From Pseudocercospora fijiensis CIRAD86 (lineage: Eukaryota > Ascomycota > Dothideomycetes > Mycosphaerellales > Mycosphaerellaceae): a stretch of DNA of 64,000 nt. Both the position numbers and the translations under genes were made by a program. The stretch covers positions 2,835,685 to 2,899,684 of the forward strand of contig NW_006921537.1 of the NCBI RefSeq assembly GCF_000340215.1. Direction: 5' to 3'. The notes under the pieces were generated by a model. The model had not been told where the DNA came from. It ran no database searches and saw nothing but the letters and a program-made list of their open reading frames with translations. Shown piece by piece: positions 35,299 to 47,706 of the stretch (the first letter of the stretch is position 1; every line of letters begins with the position of its first letter).

Positions 35299-38187
35299 GG
35301 TTTAGAACCTAATCTAAGAGGAAGGAATAAAGTAAAGCTAAAGCGACGCCGTTACCTTACTAAGATCCTATACTAGACGGACCGCTTACGTCGCCTATAT
35401 AATTTTATATAGTATATTAAAGTCGTATATCTCCGTCTACGATATAGGCGAGGTTGCGCGCGAAGTAGGGCCGTAGAAGGTAGCCGAACGACGACAAAGC
35501 AGTATATAATAGTAACGTAATATATACGTAGACTTTACGTACGCGGCAGGTATAAGGCGTAGAAGGAAGTAAAGTAAAGTCTAACTAGAGTAGGCGCGGT
35601 AAGACGAAATATAACTAAGGCAATACTAACGACTTTACTAGCCGGAAAAGTAGTTAACTATCGCCGCGAGAGTGTGTCCGGTTAAGACGGGTTAGTAACC
35701 GATAGAGTGCTTATTAGAGACGCCGCCGTATAAACCCTTTTAACTATTTTTTCCCTAGCTAGCAAAATAGTTAGCGACTAATAAGAGGGGGTATCGTAGT
35801 AGAGATAGACCGATAGTATACTAAACCTAGGAGAGATAATAGCGGAATATAAGACCTAGCTTAGATGTATATCTATAGACGTGTTTTTTATTATATCCGC
35901 CCGTATAATCCTATAGACGGCGTATCTAGTAGGCAAGATATAATAACTAGGTAGCGGGAAATATATAATATCGGTAGAGGTAGGAAGATAGGTAGATAAA
36001 ATACCCGAGCGGTAGGGAAAGACTCTCTATCGTTACTATAGATACTCGGCGATTACATTACGCATACGTAAAGTATAACGAAGGTATAGGCGGGTTAGAT
36101 AATAGCGGTAGGGCCTCGCGGATAATAGTAGTTCGGAGTCGGTTATATAGACTCTAGATCTACGCGTAACGGCTACTATAATTCGGTTATATTAATAGCA
36201 TATATTACAAGTGCCGACTAGGTAGACTATATATAGGTAGAAGGAAAAACTATAGAAAAGGCTAGAGACACGATAGGAAATTGCTCTACTTAATCGGCTA
36301 GTATTTAGTATATAGACTAGACTATTTATACGCGCGCCTAGTTAGTAACCTATAGGACCTAACGCCTAGGATACGCGTACTTACTAGTCGTCTTATAGAG
36401 GCCTACTTAAGGAGATCTATATTACTATCTACTCTCTATATATAGGGCCCGTATATATATATCTACGCCTTACTTAGTATCCTCGGCGTCGCTACTCTCG
36501 ACTAGTACTATAGACGAGGCGCCGGCTACTAGCTTAACGCGCTTAGTATAAGCTAATATATCGTCGGCTAGGCGAGAATACGGAGCGACTAGTAAAGTAA
36601 GAGATCGCTTAGTTAAGTAACGAGCGCGTAGGGTTAGCTCGTCTATAGCGCTAGTATCTTCGATAAAGTCGCTAGAGTTAGAGCAAATAGGAGAGCCGGC
36701 CTAACTACCTAGTAAGTATAGCTATATACCTATATAGTTAGGTTCGTAGTTAGATAGCGTTCTAAGGGAGGGAGTAGTAACTCTATAGTTACTATTATTA
36801 TTATAATTATCGAAGGGACTAGTAAAACTCTAAAATCTTTAGACGAGGGGCGCGAAAGTAGGAGCGTAGTAGCCGATATTTTATACGGCCTAGGCAAAAT
36901 CGGCGTCGTAGTTAGGAGTACGCCGCTAAACGTACTTAAGATATACTATAAAGAGTATTAGCAATTCGACTAGTAACGGAGATAATAACTACTATACTAG
37001 ACGGCGAAATAGATAATAACGTATAGTACGACTTACTATACTAATTAGGAATAATAGTAGAGACGTATTAACCTATAGCGAGGGCCTCGGTAGCGAAATA
37101 GTAAAGGTACTATATAAGTCGAATCAGACGGGTATCCTTAGTAACGTCGTCGCGGTATAGATATTACGCTATAGTATACTTAAGATACTCGTAGTCGCAT
37201 CCTCCTATACGGTCTAGGTTACGCTTATCGGCCTAAAAGAAGTTATCTAGCGCGGGCTACTAGCGGTCGACGATAGTAGCGACTTCTTCCGCTATTATAC
37301 CGCCGAGTAATAGGTAAAAAATAGCTTCGACTAGAACGAGATTCTTATAAGTTAGATCGGAGATATAGCCCTACGTAGTATCTAATATCTAGTAGCGAAT
37401 ACCGTAGGACTTACGTATATAGGCGTCGGCTATATACTATCTAATATTAGTATTAGCGTATTTACGGAATCGGGTTATAGGGGGCGTACCGGTAGTACTA
37501 TAGGCTCGTACAATCTCGTCTAACTAGATATAGTAGATCTCTTTATCTATAAGCCGGTCGGGCGGTAAGACTACTATAGTAAGCCGCTCCTAAATATCGA
37601 GATAGAAGGTCTACTAGTAGCGCGAGTCGATAGTATCGACGAGGCTTAATTCGAATACCGTAATAGCGTAAGTCTGTCCTACGCGAGTATAACGATTAAT
37701 AATCGAGTTCTTTTTACTAAAGTCGACGATATCTACGATACACTATATATATATACCGTAATATAGATTAATAGACTCCGTATTAGTACGTAAGGACAGG
37801 ATAATAGCCTAGATTTAGGGATTATTATTAAAGGCATCCTCGGCGGTAGCGCGCTCGGCGTACGTTATACCGGTATAGATAGTAGAGTATCGGATCTAAT
37901 ATAACTCTAATACGAGGTCTAGGAGTTAGTAATTAAGTAGCTCTTCGACCTAGAATACTACCTTAGACGAAAGCTAGATAATATATATATAAACGAGCTA
38001 TAGTATCGCTAGGTACTTCGGAGATAGGCAGACTAGATAGACGAGTCGATCTACGCGACGGCTTAGGGTAGGAAGGGGTATAGAGCCCTTTATATAGAAC
38101 TAGAAGAAGTCCTATATTATTATCTAATATAAGGCGCTAGAGTTATATTAGCGAGAAAGTAGCGGCGGACGGTTAGACTATAGACTA

Positions 38188-38262
38188 CTTTACTAGCTAG
38201 CGAAATAGTCGTATACGTCTACTAGTTTTCGCTAGCCGGCAAAATAGTCTATAGCGTAATAG
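38188..38262. repeat. Family-2 palindrome doublet
   Basis: ACTTTACTAGCTAGCGAAAT and TTTTCGCTAGCCGGCAAAAT separated by about 25 bp within the SNF2-C relic. Confidence 0.7.
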
Positions 38263-39895
38263 ACTTATAGAGATTAAAGAGTTAGCGTAGAGGAGGTTAG
38301 CCTTTAGTTAGCGATAGTAGCGAGGAGGGGATAGGCGATACGGAGACTAAGCTAGCGAAACAGTACCTCGTAAGTTAGCGTAGTAGAGGGGCACTTAATA
38401 CCGCGGTCTAGCTTATTAATACGCTTAGCGAAGCGATAGTAAGCGGCGTAGTATTCTACCTAGGAAATAGGAGTATATTATACCTCGACGTTAACGACTT
38501 GCTATAAGGGAATATCGTCCCCTAAGGTTATAGTATAGTCGCGGATCTTAAGTTAGTTTCCCTTAGAGCGTCGGAGGACGTAGAGGCTAAAGGCGAATAT
38601 CGTTAGATATATCTAGTCGTCGTCGTCGAGGGGCCTACGTAGGGCTTTAGGGTTAAGTATTTAGAGAACGATATCGCGAAAGTATATAGCGCCGGTATAG
38701 ACGTAGCGAGATAGTAGAGCTATACGATAGATTCGTAGGTCTTCGGAGATAGCGCTCTATCGGAGGCCGTAGTCGCGTTAGAAACAGCTATAGTATATAA
38801 TAGTATTAGTAACGTCCGAAAATCTAAAGATAAGGTCGGTCCGATCTCGGGCGTCCTATAGTTTAAGGATATAACGGAATAGAAACCGAGTAAGTATAGC
38901 GAAGTCGTTAAGATCGGTAGCTAATAGAGTCGCTATAGCAAATACAGCTACTATATACGCGTTATTAAAGAGATTCTATATAGCGTCCGTTTAGAGTAAG
39001 AACTACGCTCGGAAGTAGTATGCCTCGTTATATATAACGATAGACAGATACGCGGCGCGTAAGTTAGCGAGACGAAACGTATTATCGGATCGATACTTAT
39101 CGTATAATTTAGTATTACGGGCAATCTAGAGTTCTCTAATAGTATTATTAGTACGGTCTCTACGCTCTATTCGATAATCGACTACCTCGAGATTCCGTAG
39201 TTATAATTCGTCCTTCTACTAATATAGCCGTAGCTAATCCTAAAACTAAGCTAGGCGGTTATATCGCTTATAGTACGCTAGGCCGGATATAAGTGTCTCT
39301 TAAACAAAGGCCTCGCGAGTAGAGATAATAAGCGTACGAGTAGTCTATAGATCGCGGTCCGAAAGGGATACGATATATTCGACAAGTCCTAGGCCGTCGG
39401 ATACATTTAGGTAACGCTAGATAATATAGACGGGATAGCGAGACTCGCCGTTAAGCGTAACGAAAGCAGCGACGTAGATATAGCGAGTATAGTTAGGATT
39501 AGGACTAAAGTACTAGTTATAGGCATCGCGCTAGGTATTAATCGTCGCGGCGGTCCCGATTTAGTAGATAGGAGCGTAGCGGTAAGGCGTCGTATAAGTC
39601 TTATCTAGCTTAGTATATAATTCGGCGATAGTCGACTTCTACGCGTTAACGTCCTCTTTAAGAGGGCCTAGGCAAACACCGTCGGCTTTATACTCTAGGT
39701 AATCGAGTGTCCTACGCTAGAGCGTCTAGCGGCTACTAACGCCGAATCGCTAGTCGAGGAAAGTATCGACTACTATTATAAGTAGGTCGCGCGGGTCGTT
39801 ATTAGGAATAGTCGGTATATTATAGAACAGGACGTAATAGCCGAAGATAGAGTCTAGTATAATACCTCGCTCTATATAGGCGTAGTCGAGTATAG

Positions 39896-40020
39896 CTACG
39901 ACGATAGTTAGTAAGAGATAAGTATATATATAGACCGTTTTGCCGGCCGGCAAATAGATATCTAGACGTATATTTACTAGCCGGTAAAATAATCTATACG
40001 TTAGGATTAATATTTCTTAC
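39896..40020 (-). other. 125-bp intron with palindrome doublet (SNF2-C)
   Basis: Minus strand: GTAAGA at 40015-40020, branch site TTACTAAC, and GTCGTAG ending at 39896. It contains TTTTGCCGGCCGGCAAATAG and TTTACTAGCCGGTAAAATAA. The position, just after motif I, matches the intron 32709-32845 of SNF2-B. Confidence 0.75.
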
Positions 40021-40912
40021 CTTAATATATAATACGCTATTCTTCGATATACTCGGACTAAGCTATAGCGGCGTAGAGGATAGAGATAGTCTTACTAGTG
40101 CTAGTATCGTCGGCGAGAATAGCGCCCTATATAGGTAATTTCTATATTTCGACGATCTATATAATAGCCTATAGTTACTATATCGTAAGACAGAGTCCGC
40201 GAAACGTAATACGGTATAGGCATTTACTAACTTTATCGATCTCGCCGTCTAGGAGTACGGTAACGTCGATATTTATTGCCGTATAGGCTTCGTTAAATAA
40301 TAGAGGCGTAGCCGTATACCTAGAGCGATAGTGCTATAGGGTATCGAGTATACTAGTATATAACGTACGCTAGGCGTCGGTAATAGGGAACGGGGCATCG
40401 GGCTAGGGCGTAAGCTATAGCTAGTTAGTATTAGCCTAGATAGTGCTCTTACGCTTACTTAGGAGATATTTTATATTAGCGGGATTAATAGTATCTAAAG
40501 TCGAAAAAGTTATATCGACACTATTACTAATATCTCGTAGGAAGGCTCGCTATAGTACTAGATCCTAATCGTTAATCTTATATACGTCGTACGTCTTATA
40601 CTACTTATAAAGGACATTCGTTAGGTCGTCTATTACGCGTATAGTTCGCTAGTAGTTATAAGTATTATCTACTCGAGTCGACCTAGCCTTGCCGAGAAAG
40701 GCCTTTTCGTCGCGCGCGAATTTATATACATCGCTAGGCATAAGAGGACTAATAACCGGAGAGGGTAGACACCTAGACAGACGTAGAGGGCCTAGAGCTA
40801 GCACTTCGGGGTCGTCCGCTATATTTAACTTAGAAACGTCCTTAGGTATCGCCTAGGTAGTACTAATTCGATTATAGACTACTTTGCTAGCTAGAAAATA
40901 ACGATAGACGGT

Positions 40913-40958
40913 AGAAGTAGTAGTAGTAGTAGTTAAAGTAGTAGTAGTAGTAGTAGAT
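40913..40958. repeat. GTA trinucleotide microsatellite
   Basis: About 14 GTA units in two runs split by a short TTAAA interruption, just upstream of the SNF2-C start. Confidence 0.85.
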
Positions 40959-41100
40959 AGAAAAGTAGGGAAGATACGGAGGAAGAGAAACATAAATAGG
41001 TAGCGCGTAGGCGCTCGGACTAACGTACAGGCCGTAGGCGCGCACGCGTTAAATAGTAACGCGGTCGACCTAACTAAAGGCTACGTAAAAGAGTTATCCC

Positions 41101-41200
41101 GAGCGACGTAGCTAATTTATATAAATAGGCCGGGATTGTATTTCGTTCGCCGCCTTAGTTAAAGCCGAGAAGTAAAGTCTACTAAAAACGGGGCAGTATA
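41101..41200 (-). promoter_or_regulatory. Promoter-like cassette, copy 2
   Basis: Same order of blocks as at 35195-35298: GCTAATTTATATAAATA, TTTCGTTCG, TTAGTTAAAGCCGAGA, GTAAAGTCTAC. About 230 bp upstream of SNF2-C on the minus strand. Confidence 0.55.
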
Positions 41201-41559
41201 CGATTAAACTTAATACAAGTAGGGTAGGAAGTAAGGTAAAGTAAAGTAGTATAAGGTATACTAGGCTAATAGATATAGAATATAGGCGCGTCTATTTTAC
41301 TATATAGGATTGCGGTTAGTATTAGTAAAAAATAGCGGGTAATAGAGGGCGAGGCGTTACGAGGACGCGATAATTTCCTAGTAGGCAATACTATTAGTAG
41401 CTAAGTGCCGTAGGCTAGTATATTACGTAGCGTAAGACGAGTATTAAGGCAGGTTAGTCGAACGAAGGTAGGGAATAGGGCACGTAGGAATTCGTAGATA
41501 GTATAGTTAAATATAGTTATTTGCGTAATATATAACATAGTATACTATAGGACTAATAA

Positions 41560-42800
41560 TGTCTAAGCGTATCGTCTGTCTACCGAGAGGAATAGAGGTA
41601 CGCCGATAAGGAACTCGTACGTCGATCTCGCGAAGACTATATTAAAGCCCGGGACGCGCGAGTAGAGCCCTCTAGGATATTAATTAGTGCTTTATTTAGG
41701 CCTAGATAGACTATATCTCGGTAGATTACGGTTTAAAGGTACGACCGCGAATACGCTTAATCTCGTCGTCGCTAAAGATACGCTCTAGTATAAGAGCCGC
41801 AGACAGACGAGTAGAGAGTAGGCAAAGCAAGTCTAGCTTAAGATAATAGTAGGCAGGATCGATACGATATAGATAGTATACTAGACGCTAAGTCCTAGGC
41901 GCCGACGGCTAGTTCTATAAGCGTTTCTAGGCGATAGCGGAGATATCGGTTATAGTAGCAATATAAAATATAGCTAGGCGAGCGCGGCTATAAGAGTAAT
42001 AGATAATCGCCTTTACGTTCGGATCGTTTTCGAAGGATCTATAGGCGACGGTACTCTAATATATAGATATATAGTCTAGGGTAGCGTACGGGATCCGATA
42101 TATACCTAGTAGTAGATAGAGCGCGTTATAAGCGAATAGGTCTACGTCGACGGTAAACCTAACTTTAGAAGACTATAAGATAATATATATATAAATAAGC
42201 GACAAGACTACCGTAAACCGATAGAATAGGGCGACTAGTTATATAAGCTAGTAGACGCGATACTCTAGTATAGGAATAGATATAGTAACTTTAGGGTACC
42301 GCTAGATAGAGTCCTACGTATTCGCTAATAATCGAGTACTATACGCTAGTTAGTTAGGTAGTATATAGTTTCGTCGACTATAGACCGCTTTACTAGCTAG
42401 TAAAGGCAATAGATATTACTAACTGTTTGCTAGCCGGCAAAGTAGTCTATAGCGTAGCTAACTTATAGTAGGGCACTATCGAAGGGAGGACATACGTAGG
42501 GGCAGAATAAGAAATAAATGCTACAGGATACATTATATACAGTCCTAACGAGCTTATAGCGTATAGCGGTATAATAGGGGCGAGCGCTCGCCTAGGATAC
42601 GAACTAGACTAGGTCGATAAAGTAATTGCGTACAATATTAAAGTGTTCGTAGTAGCGATTATAGAAGATAGCTACGGCTTATTAATTTGCGTAGGATCGG
42701 CCTAGCGTACTATCTGCGGTATTATTGTCGGCGACCTTTACTATAGTAGTAATCGGAGGCGACGACGTATATAGTTTGTAGTATATATATAGATGCAGTA
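41560..42800 (-). pseudogene. Unrecognised gene relic below promoter cassette 3
   Basis: Minus-strand coding-like blocks at 42790-42490 and about 42100-41600, separated by a family-2 palindrome doublet (42390-42450). The second block has a stretch DPNVKAIIYYSYSRARLAIFY that faintly resembles the motif-V region of an SNF2 C-terminal domain, but motif VI was not found. It may be a truncated relative of the SNF2 genes; this is weak. Confidence 0.35.
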
Positions 42801-42997
42801 GTAGTATAACTATAGACTAATTTGCTAGGTAGAAAAGTTACTAGGCGAGTAGAGTAGGCAGTAGTAGAAGTAGGTAGTAAGGTAGAAGAGAAGTCGAGGA
42901 GTAGAAGGAGATATAAATTAGCGTAGTATAGGCGCTCGGGCTAAGACTAGTAGACTAGCGGTTTACTTTACTAAGGCGCGTACGAAAAGGTCGTCCT

Positions 42998-43096
42998 AAG
43001 CGATATAGCGAATTTATATAGTAAAGTCGGGATTGCGCTTCGTTCGCCGCTTTAGTCGAGGCCGAGAGGTAAAGTCTACCGAAACACGCTAGTATA
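42998..43096 (-). promoter_or_regulatory. Promoter-like cassette, copy 3
   Basis: GCGAATTTATATAGTAAAG, CTTCGTTCGCCGC, GTAAAGTCTACCG: the shared cassette, about 200 bp upstream of the relic at 41560-42800. Confidence 0.55.
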
Positions 43097-43449
43097 GTAT
43101 TAAACTCAATCTAAGTAAAGGATATAAAGTTAGGTAACGACTAGCGTACCGAGCTAATAGATACCTAAGGCATAGTCGACCGTTCTACCGGCAAAGGCAA
43201 TAGTAGATACGTATAGCTAGATAGGATATAAGGCAACTATAGCAGCTATAGGGACGATAGACTTTACTAGCCGGTAAAATAGTCGACGATTGCGGGAGAT
43301 ATCGGTACGTATAGTATAGGAAAGGATAAGATAGTAGATATATAAATTAAATTATTATATAAGGATAAGAGTAATAGAGAGCTAGATAGTATATAACTAT
43401 AGTAGTATAAGCTACGGCATAGTCTATAATGCTACGTACGTCTATATTA

Positions 43450-43960
43450 ATCCGCCGTCGAGAGTATAGTATAATAGGTAACCTAGGGGCGTACGTAGGC
43501 TTCCCTACGCCTAGTTCTATATAGAGTAACTAAATAAATGCTAATTATCGTAGCGGAGCTATATAGAGACGATTCTGACCTTAACTTCTATAGCTCTATC
43601 GCTAGTATACGAGGCTAATATCTCTAAATATACCGAGTATAGTCCCTTTAAAATCTAGTATAGCCGATACTAACTAGGAAGATCGCGAGCTTACGTAGTC
43701 GGAGTTAGTAGAGCTTTTCGGAATAGCCGTCGAGGTCGAGCTAAAAGAAGCTTAATATTCGACCGCGGTAGTATTCGATCTCTTTATTAATTAAATAGGC
43801 GTAGAAAAACAGCTAGCGGTTTTTATTAATATAGAGACGACGGAGTTCGGCCTCGAAGGGCGCGATAGCGGCACTATCGGTATAGTCTACTATAGCGATA
43901 ATCGGACGTAGTAGGGAGCTTAGTAGGTAGTCGTAGCGTAGTATAGTATAGTAGCGTAGG
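43450..43960 (-). pseudogene. Unrecognised short gene relic below promoter cassette 4
   Basis: Minus-strand coding-like run near 43800-43560, with a TAG/TAA stop pattern. No motif recognised. Single family-2 palindromes lie on both sides (43986 and 43264). Confidence 0.3.
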
Positions 43961-44169
43961 ATATGCGTATAGGGCTACAGACTAGTTTGCTAGCTAGAGG
44001 AATAGATAGACGAGTATAAGTCGCTAGTAGTAGAAGTAGATTATAAAGTAGAGAGAGTTAGCGGCCGAGAAGAGACCTATATTAGTACGTTAATAGCGCT
44101 CGGGGCAAGACCGGTAGACTAGCGGTTTACTCTACTAATATGCGTATAAAAGAGTCCTTCTAGGCGACG

Positions 44170-44270
44170 TAGCTAATTTATATAGTAAGGTCGGGACTAC
44201 GCTTCGTTCGCTGCCTTAGTTAATACCGTAAAGTAAAGTCCGCCGAAACACGCTAATATACGGTTAAACT
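44170..44270 (-). promoter_or_regulatory. Promoter-like cassette, copy 4
   Basis: GCTAATTTATATAGTAAGG, CTTCGTTCGCTGCC, GTAAAGTCCGCCG: the same cassette, preceding the relic at 43450-43960 on the minus strand. Confidence 0.55.
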
Positions 44271-45477
44271 TAGCCTAAGTAAAGGATAGACGTAAAGGCG
44301 ATATCGAGCTACGTAGGCGCGGTAGCGAGTGCCTAAGGCAATACTAGCCGTTTTACTAGATAGAATAATAGTTAGTATTATTAATTACGAGATTATAGGG
44401 CGCGTTAGTAGGTATAGGGCGGTCGGCGTAATAGTACGCAATAGTACCGGCCGTATTATTAGTTAATATATACGATAAGCTATAGGAGATATACTATATA
44501 GAAACGGGCGAGATAGGATAAAGGTAGGAGAGAGGGTCGAGTCTTCGACCGAGTATTAGATACGCGAGATAGATATATATATAGGATATAGTAATCTCCT
44601 ATAATAGGTAGTTTAGGTAAGGATATATCTATTAGGGCGGATAGTAGCGTAGATATATAGATGCGATATAAGTTGCGTACTATAGAAGGGAAAGGGGATA
44701 TAACTAGTCTTTAAGTTTAATAGCGAGGCCGATTCCGTTTATAGAAGGGGATAGAGTTTCCCCTTAGCCGAGTAAGTATTAGATATAGTAGTATAGATTG
44801 TCTATACCGCGTAGTAGTTATACGCGACAATCGGGCAGTTGCGCTAGAAGCGACAATAAGTCTATCGTAGTTCCTATTATAGAGTATAACCGACGACTAC
44901 TTTATACTACTCGATATCGAATACGCCGTTCGCGAATAGGATCGTTAGCGCTTAGGCGGAGGCGTAAGAGGGCGAGAGAAGTTATTAGGGGAGATATATC
45001 GCGAGAGGAGCGCTACTATCTAGCGACATCTAATAATTGTAAGATTACCTAGCGCTCTAGTATAAGTTCGCGGTAAGGATAGTAGGACAGATAATACTAG
45101 GGCGCGATACGAGCGTCTAATAGGGGTATATAGGCTACTAGATCGGATCTACGGGTATTAATTCCCGTTATTCTAGGCGGCCGAATAGTTTATATATAGT
45201 TAGGCGAAGCGGAGGGGATTTAGTATTATAGAAAGCAAATGCGATATTAATATATTAGGTTAACAAACTCATATAACGTACTAGTACGGCGATAGTAGAG
45301 ATAGAGAAGATACGTATCTATAGCGAGGGATTATAGAGATAATAGGGGCCGAGGGGAGATATAAATAGATTATAGGCAAGTAGATAATAGACTAATCTAA
45401 TACGCGTTACAACTATAGCGAGAGCGACCGAGTAGACCTAGAGTAGTATAGTACGTAGGAGGCGTACTAGCGAATTA

Positions 45478-46650
45478 GAATGCAGTTTATAATAATATAT
45501 ACCTAGGGTCGTTCGATAGAAGTATATAAAGTAGTAGCTAGGTTAGTATATCGGTACGCGGGGTTAAATAAAAAACAAGCGGATAAGGTTATCGAGAATA
45601 TCTCGTAGCTACCGGAGATAAAGAAAATCAAACGGCCGGACTATTCGACCGCAGGCATAGAACTAAATATACTAAGATACGCGGGCTTTTATATATAGCC
45701 GGAGACGGTAAAGGATAGGTTTAAGTACCTAGTCGTCGCCTATCCCAAGCTTTTAGAGCTATATACCGAGGGCGATAGGACGTTAATCGTAGATAATATA
45801 TTCGTAAAACCGGATAGTAGTAGGCACCGTATGTATCTAGTAGGCTTTATTATCGATAGGATAGCGGTTACGATAGCGGTAATACGAATAGACTGCCCAA
45901 CCGTAAATAGGTATTGTCTAGCCGCGTAGTATATAAAGTTAATACTACTAGATACGTATCTAGACGATCTACTATTAATACTCTATACGACGACGACAAC
46001 ATTAATTAAGAGCGTATAGCAGGAGTACTTTCCCGACGCGATCCTACACTAGGCGAAATAGTACCTAGACTACTTATTAATAGTAAATAGCATCCGATTA
46101 CTACGCCGAGTAGTAGGGCTACCTATATAATAGGATTTAGTAAATCTTACCGTTAAGGTAATTCCGGTTCTAGAGGCGGCATACTATAAGCTACTAGACG
46201 CACATAGTATAGCTAACCTCGATAAAGCATTAGAGAAGGTAAAGGAGGTCCTAGATTTTAAGTTTAGAGATAAAGATTTAATCGACTACATTTGCGATAA
46301 GTGTATACCTTTATTATTAGACGGGATATCTAACGCTAATCGAATAGTAAGTATAGTATAGGAGGAAGGCTAGAGAATACAAGATAGTATACGTATCGGA
46401 GTAGCCGCATAGCTCGAGGCTACGCGAGGCGGTATCTTAGAAATGTTAGAGACGATAGATCTATTCTAGGTAGGGCAACTATAATATATCGATAGGCTCG
46501 AGTATATATAAGCCTATACTAAGCATATTACACGTAATGCATTCGATGTATATATACTACCGTCTCTAAGTAGATATAGTAGTTAAGTAATGTAGACCGC
46601 CTCGTATTTCCCTAACCCGTTAAACTATAGGATAATAAATGCGACTATAT
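45478..46650 (+). pseudogene. Unrecognised gene relic, about 390 codons
   Basis: A plus-strand frame starts at an ATG near 45481 (MQFIIIYTQGRS) and runs with few stops to the region before 46650, so it is among the least damaged genes in the 30-kb block. It includes a DKALEKVKEVLDF helix-like segment. The word TYLDDLLL appears at about residue 160 but without the surroundings of a reverse transcriptase. Function not recognised. A family-2 doublet follows at 46660-46715. Confidence 0.5.
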
Positions 46651-46659
46651 AAGAGTGCT

Positions 46660-46715
46660 AACCGTTTTGCCGGCTAGGAAAATAGACAATAGCCTAGCAG
46701 TTTGCTAGGCGGCAA
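46660..46715. repeat. Family-2 palindrome doublet
   Basis: CCGTTTTGCCGGCTAGGAAA and TTTGCTAGGCGGCAAAACAG, about 20 bp apart, just past the end of the plus-strand relic at 45478-46650. The following 46716-47500 has only a 66-codon open run (46969-47169) that I cannot assign. Confidence 0.75.
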
Positions 46716-47513
46716 AACAGTTAGCATTATGCTATTAATAATTTACTATATAATATGCGGTAGTAGGAGGAGGTAATCTATAAAACCTGCCCTAGAAAAC
46801 GCCGTTAGTATACGGAGCGTAATACGTAAGTAAGCTAGACCCGAGGGTTAGTAACAATTAGGGTAAATCTTAGCGGCAGTAAGGTTACTAATTTGCTCGG
46901 ACTATCTCGGTTATAGTAGGTTTATATTCGGGTAGATAAATAATAAAAGATATAGTTAGATTAGGGCGTTGTTATCTAATCGATCGGGGGAGAAATTAGT
47001 TTTCGAGAATTGTAGTCGTTCGAAAATATACTATAATTTCGGACGTATATCCCGGATAGACGAACTAACCGCTATCTATTCTACGATATTACGAGTTAAT
47101 AGTTTTAAGAACCGAATACTAACCGAGTTAATCGTAGTATTTTATTACGTATATAATAACTATATATAAACTAGTATATAGCCTAACAAGTCCGTATACG
47201 GGTCCGTTAGTATTATAACGTAAGGATATATCGGATTACCTCGATAATAGCCGGATTAGATAATAGTAGACTACTAGGTAAGCAAGAATATACTAGACTA
47301 AGATAGCTAAGGCTGCGATAACGGCATAGATAGCATACCGGACGTCCTAACAGACGATATACGATAAAATTTAGTCGGCGAGGTATAATAGTCGAGCTAT
47401 ATCTAGGGATAGATAGCGCAATTAGGGTTCGAGCCTTAGTAGCGTTGCTATACTACGACCTATAGCTAGTAGACGTATCTACTATAACCGCAATTACAAT
47501 ACGAGAGTGCTAA

Positions 47514-47562
47514 CCATTTTGCTAGCTAGCAAAAGTAATATAGACAATATAGTTTGCCGCTT
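47514..47562. repeat. Family-2 palindrome doublet
   Basis: CATTTTGCTAGCTAGCAAAA and GTTTGCCGCTTAGCAAACCG, about 15 bp apart, upstream of the relic starting at 47707. Confidence 0.7.
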
Positions 47563-47706
47563 AGCAAACCGGTTCGCATCTAATCGTCGTTCGGTAGATT
47601 AGCCCTAGGTTATATAACGCCTAAGTCTCGTACGATAGAAGTGCTAGATATAGAAATTCCGGTAGTACTATAACTATATATATTTACCTCCTATACGTAG
47701 CTAGCG

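Larger units (their letters stand above)
36830..40870 (-). pseudogene. RIP-decayed SNF2-family helicase gene (C)
   Basis: The minus-strand frame starts near 40870 and reaches motif I, GAILADDTSTSKTISIL, at about 40088-40120. Downstream of the intron at 39896-40020 the frame continues; motif V reads LSLRTNTESINL and motif VI reads NRYTRVGQTYAITVFEL (37640-37870), a good match to SNF2 C-terminal helicase motifs. About 1,200 codons in total. The block before motif I (YRITFRGLCL, QAI, IQKLPIQGAILADD) matches the same block in SNF2-B, so the two are paralogues. Gly-to-Ser in motif I and TAG/TAA stops show inactivation by RIP. The 3' limit is approximate. Confidence 0.7.

Noticed and set aside
40098..40286. 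62-codon open frame on the plus strand
   Set aside because: Antisense to motif I of SNF2-C.
44798..45052. 84-codon Arg-rich open frame on the plus strand
   Set aside because: No motif, no supporting context, and Arg/Ser richness is what CpG-rich RIP sequence gives by chance.
45900..46000. TYLDDLLL resembling the YxDD motif of reverse transcriptase
   Set aside because: None of the surrounding reverse transcriptase blocks was found in the same frame.
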